Source of the DNA: Leucogyrophana mollusca
Lineage: Eukaryota > Basidiomycota > Agaricomycetes > Boletales
Direction of reading: 5' to 3'
Assembly: GCA_021014945.1 (NCBI GenBank)
Contig: MU266374.1
Location: 1-64,000 of the forward strand
DNA: 64,000 nucleotides
This document shows, piece by piece, positions 61,510 through 64,000 of the stretch (the stretch's first letter is position 1; every line of letters begins with the position of its first letter). Made by a program: the position numbers and the translations under genes. The notes beneath the pieces were generated by a model. It ran no database searches and was not told the origin of the DNA. It worked only from the letters and a program-made list of their open reading frames with translations.

Positions 61510-64000
61510 ATGTCGCGATTCTCTCTATTATCACTGACATTTCTCTTGTGCGCGATAACCGCCGCAGCGCAAGGCGGAGGCCAACAACCATTTTGTAAAG
61601 GTGAAAAATACTTCGACGCTGTCAGTACCGTTCACGCCCCTTCTATAACTCGATGAGCTGAAGTGTTGCTCGCGTACAGTCTACCAGAAAAGAAGGATGC
61701 TGCGAATCTCCTAGGGACCTGACATGGATCGACAAGCGCGCAGGCACTGCCTACGTATGTCCCAAACTCATCCTCTTGCGAGTTGTCCGTCACTCATTAT
61801 CCCCTATGTCCAGTGTTGCGCAAAAGGACACGCTTGGACTATTGACACAGAACTCGGTGCGGGCCGAGGCGGCTGCTGTCCATACGGCATGAGGATGCAG
61901 GGCAGCATGTGCAAGTATCCCGAACCCTCCAGCGGCAGTGGAAATTGCTGCAGCGACGGACCGGGCGGAGGCATTGGTGGAAACGGAGGGAATGGAGGAA
62001 ACTCAGGGAATGGTGGCGACGGGGGTCCTGGGGGATGGGGTGGTAATGGTGGCAACGGCGGCAATTCTGGTAATGGCGGGAACGGTGGACCAGGCGGCCC
62101 TGGCAGCCCGGGTGGTCCCGGTAGCCCCGGCGGTCCCGGCACCCCCAGTTGTCACGGTGGCGGCCAAGGCAACGGCGGCAATGGAGGCAACTCTGGAAAC
62201 GGTGGAGACGGTGGTCCAGGTGGTCCTGGAGGCCCGGGAGGGCGCGGTGGTCCCGGCGGCTGGGGCAACGGAGGAGATGGGGGCAACTCAGGCAACGGCG
62301 GGAACGGAGGGCCAGGCGGATGGGGAGGAAACGGTGGTGATGGAGGGAACTCTGGAAATGGCGGTAACGGAGGTCCTGGTGGTCGTGGAGGCCCCGGCGG
62401 CCGTGGAGGTCCTGGCGGCTGGGGAAACGGAGGCGACGGCGGTAACTCTGGGAACGGCGGGAACGGTGGTCCCGGAGGCCCTGGCGGTCCTGGAGGGCCA
62501 GGTGGCCCCGGAGGCCGGGGTAACGGTGGCAATGGCGGCAACTCCGGCAATGGCGGTGACGGCGGCTCTGGTGGCTGGGGAGGAAACGGCGGCCACGGAG
62601 GAAATTCTGGCAACGGCGGCGACGGTGGCTCAGGTGGCTGGGGAGGAAATGGCGGTGACGGAGGCAACTCCGGAAACGGTGGACAAGGGGGCCCTGGTGG
62701 TCGCGGTGGACCAGGAGGGCCTGGAGGACGTGGTAATGGCGGCAATGGCGGAAACTCAGGCGATGGCGGGAACGGAGGCCCTGGGGGGTGGGGTGGACCA
62801 GGAGGGCCTGGAGGACGCGGTAATGGCGGCAACGGCGGAAACTCAGGCGATGGCGGGAACGGAGGTCCTGGAGGATGGGGTGGAAACGGCGGGGATGGTG
62901 GGAACTCTGGCAATGGCGGTAATGGCGGCCCAGGTGGATTCGGAGGTCCAGGTGGTCGTGGAGGCCCAGGTGGACGCGGCAATGGTGGCAACGGTGGAAA
63001 TTCTGGGAACGGCGGCGACGGCGGCCAAGGAGGGTGGGGTGGAAACGGCGGGAATGGGGGAAACTCTGGGAATGGCGGGGATGGCGGTCAAGGAGGATGG
63101 GGAGGGAACGGTGGTGACGGAGGAAACTCTGGAAACGGCGGCAATGGAGGTCCAGGTGGCCGCGGTGGTCCTGGAGGACGCGGTGGCCCTGGAGGACGTG
63201 GGGACCCTGGTGGCTTCGGAAACGGTGGTGACGGCGGCAACTCAGGCAATGGCGGCAACGGTGGTCAAGGCGGCTGGGGAGGAAATGGTGGAGATGGTGG
63301 AAACTCTGGGAACGGCGGAAATGGTGGTCCAGGTGGTCGCGGAGGGCCTGGAGGACGCGGTGGTCCTGGAGGACGTGGGGATCCTGGAGGCTACGGAAAC
63401 GGTGGTGATGGCGGCAACTCAGGCAACGGCGGCAACGGTGGTCCAGGCGGCTGGGGAGGAAACGGTGGAGATGGTGGAAACTCTGGGAACGGCGGCAATG
63501 GTGGTCCAGGTGGTCGCGGAGGACCTGGAGGCCAGGGGGGGCCAGGTGGACGTGGCAATGGCGGGAACGGCGGGAACTCGGGAGATGGAGGGGACGGCGG
63601 CCCAGGAGGATGGGGAGGAAACGGAGGCGACGGCGGAAACTCTGGCAATGGCGGCAATGGTGGTCCTGGGGGACGTGGTGGCCCAGGTGGTCGTGGTGGC
63701 CCTGGCGGGCGCGGGAACGGCGGCGATGGCGGGAATTCTGGGAATGGTGGAAACGGAGGACCGGGTGGATGGGGAGGGAACGGCGGCGATGGCGGGAACT
63801 CTGGAAATGGTGGAAACGGTGGACCAGGTGGCTGGGGAGGGAACGGAGGCAATGGAGGAAACTCTGGGAATGGAGGGAACGGAGGTCCTGGTGGATGGGG
63901 AGGGAACGGAGGGAACGGGGGAAACTCTGGTAACGGTGGTAATGGAGGACCCGGTGGATGGGGGGGCGGCCCTGGTAACGGCGCGAACGGCTGTGGAGGG
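61510..64000 (+). CDS. Secreted Cys/Gly-rich protein, paralog C (giant repeat, cut by window end)
   Basis: Exons 61510..61620, 61680..61754 and 61814 to beyond 64000; 791 residues are visible and the frame is open at the edge. The signal peptide 'MSRFSLLSLTFLLCAITAAA' is almost the same as in paralog A, followed by 'FCKGEKYFDA', 'GCCESPRDLTWIDKRAGTAY', then a Cys segment 'CCAKGHAWTI....GRGGCCPYG' that matches paralog B. From about 61970 a Gly/Asn/Pro repeat of more than 670 residues begins, with blocks 'GGNGGNSGNGG', 'GGPGGWGG' and 'GGPGGRGGPGGRG'. The final visible codons 'GPGNGANGCGG' resemble the repeat-to-domain junction of paralog A, so the 'GIKYGHCY' domain should follow just past the window. 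Intron positions and phases equal those of paralogs A and B. Confidence 0.88.
62705..62878 (+). repeat. Recent 87-bp tandem duplication in the glycine repeat
   Basis: Two near-identical copies begin at 62705 and 62792. They differ at only a few third-codon positions in the compared stretch and encode the same 29 residues. Confidence 0.7.
63143..63496 (+). repeat. ~177-bp tandem duplication in the glycine repeat
   Basis: Copies beginning at about 63143 and 63320 share the order of PGGRG runs, a 'GRGDPGG(F/Y)GNGGDGGN' segment and a following PGGWGG-type block. Differences are mostly synonymous. Each copy encodes 59 residues. Confidence 0.65.

Larger units (their letters stand above)
61970..64000 (+). 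repeat. Giant Gly/Asn/Pro-rich coding repeat of paralog C
   Basis: It is over 2 kb, strongly G-rich on the coding strand, and encodes near-periodic units of about 29 residues with a 'GGNSGNGGNGGPGG' core followed by either 'WGGNGGDGGN' or 'RGGPGG' runs. It is the source of long proline-rich reading frames on the opposite strand, which are not genes. Confidence 0.92.

Noticed and set aside
62152..62991. A 279-codon minus-strand frame rich in PPGPP (collagen-like), with similar ones at 63391-63852 and on the opposite strand of paralog A at 55424-55957
   Set aside because: These are mirror images of the GGN/GGP coding repeat: GGN codons read backward as PP and PGP. The real gene is on the other strand, supported by signal peptide, introns and paralogs.

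Overview
This window is nuclear DNA of a filamentous basidiomycete, most likely an Agaricomycete. The reasons are dense protein genes broken by many 45-65 nt GT-AG introns, microexons, a polyporopepsin-type protease, a trifunctional TRP1, NoxR, a DUF3712 giant membrane protein, and a U2 snRNA gene. There is no sign of a bacterial, viral or organellar origin. Exon models were built by hand from splice signals, reading phase and family motifs. For every complete model the spliced length divides by three.

Layout, left to right. At 1.5-6.5 kb (-) lies an anillin/Bud4-type septum organiser, followed by a small lineage-specific protein (6.9-7.9 kb). At 9.6-13.8 kb a nicotinamidase (-) and a phospholipid:diacylglycerol acyltransferase (+) diverge from one short promoter region. 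A flavin-dependent halogenase follows (14.3-16.4 kb). At 18.9-28.7 kb there is one 47-exon gene for a 2448-residue single-pass membrane protein made of three tandem ~762-residue DUF3712 units. After a 3.6 kb gene-poor gap come a secreted aspartic protease (32.4 kb), an Slt2/Mpk1 MAP kinase (34.5 kb), a Fic-domain protein (-, 36.6-38.6 kb) and trifunctional tryptophan-biosynthesis TRP1 (-, 38.8-41.2 kb). From 43 to 53.5 kb lie NoxR (p67phox-like), a steryl-ester-hydrolase-like lipase, a U2 snRNA gene (-), the G-patch ribosome-biogenesis factor PXR1, and a GPI-type phospholipase B (-).

The right end (54.8-64 kb) holds the most unusual content. It is a cluster of three paralogous secreted cysteine-rich proteins. 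They share a signal peptide, an N-terminal Cys module, a C-terminal 'GIKYGHCY' domain and matching intron phases, but differ in the insert between the modules: none, about 150 residues, or more than 670 residues of Gly/Asn-rich repeat. The largest copy runs off the window. All three have a TATA-like box about 50-60 bp before the ATG. No function is known to me; a cell-wall or extracellular-matrix role is an inference.

Functional themes are cell wall, septum and hyphal growth (anillin/Bud4, Slt2, NoxR), neutral-lipid and phospholipid turnover (PDAT, steryl esterase, phospholipase B), and secretion. The genes are not arranged as an obvious pathway cluster; the halogenase has no biosynthetic partners in view.
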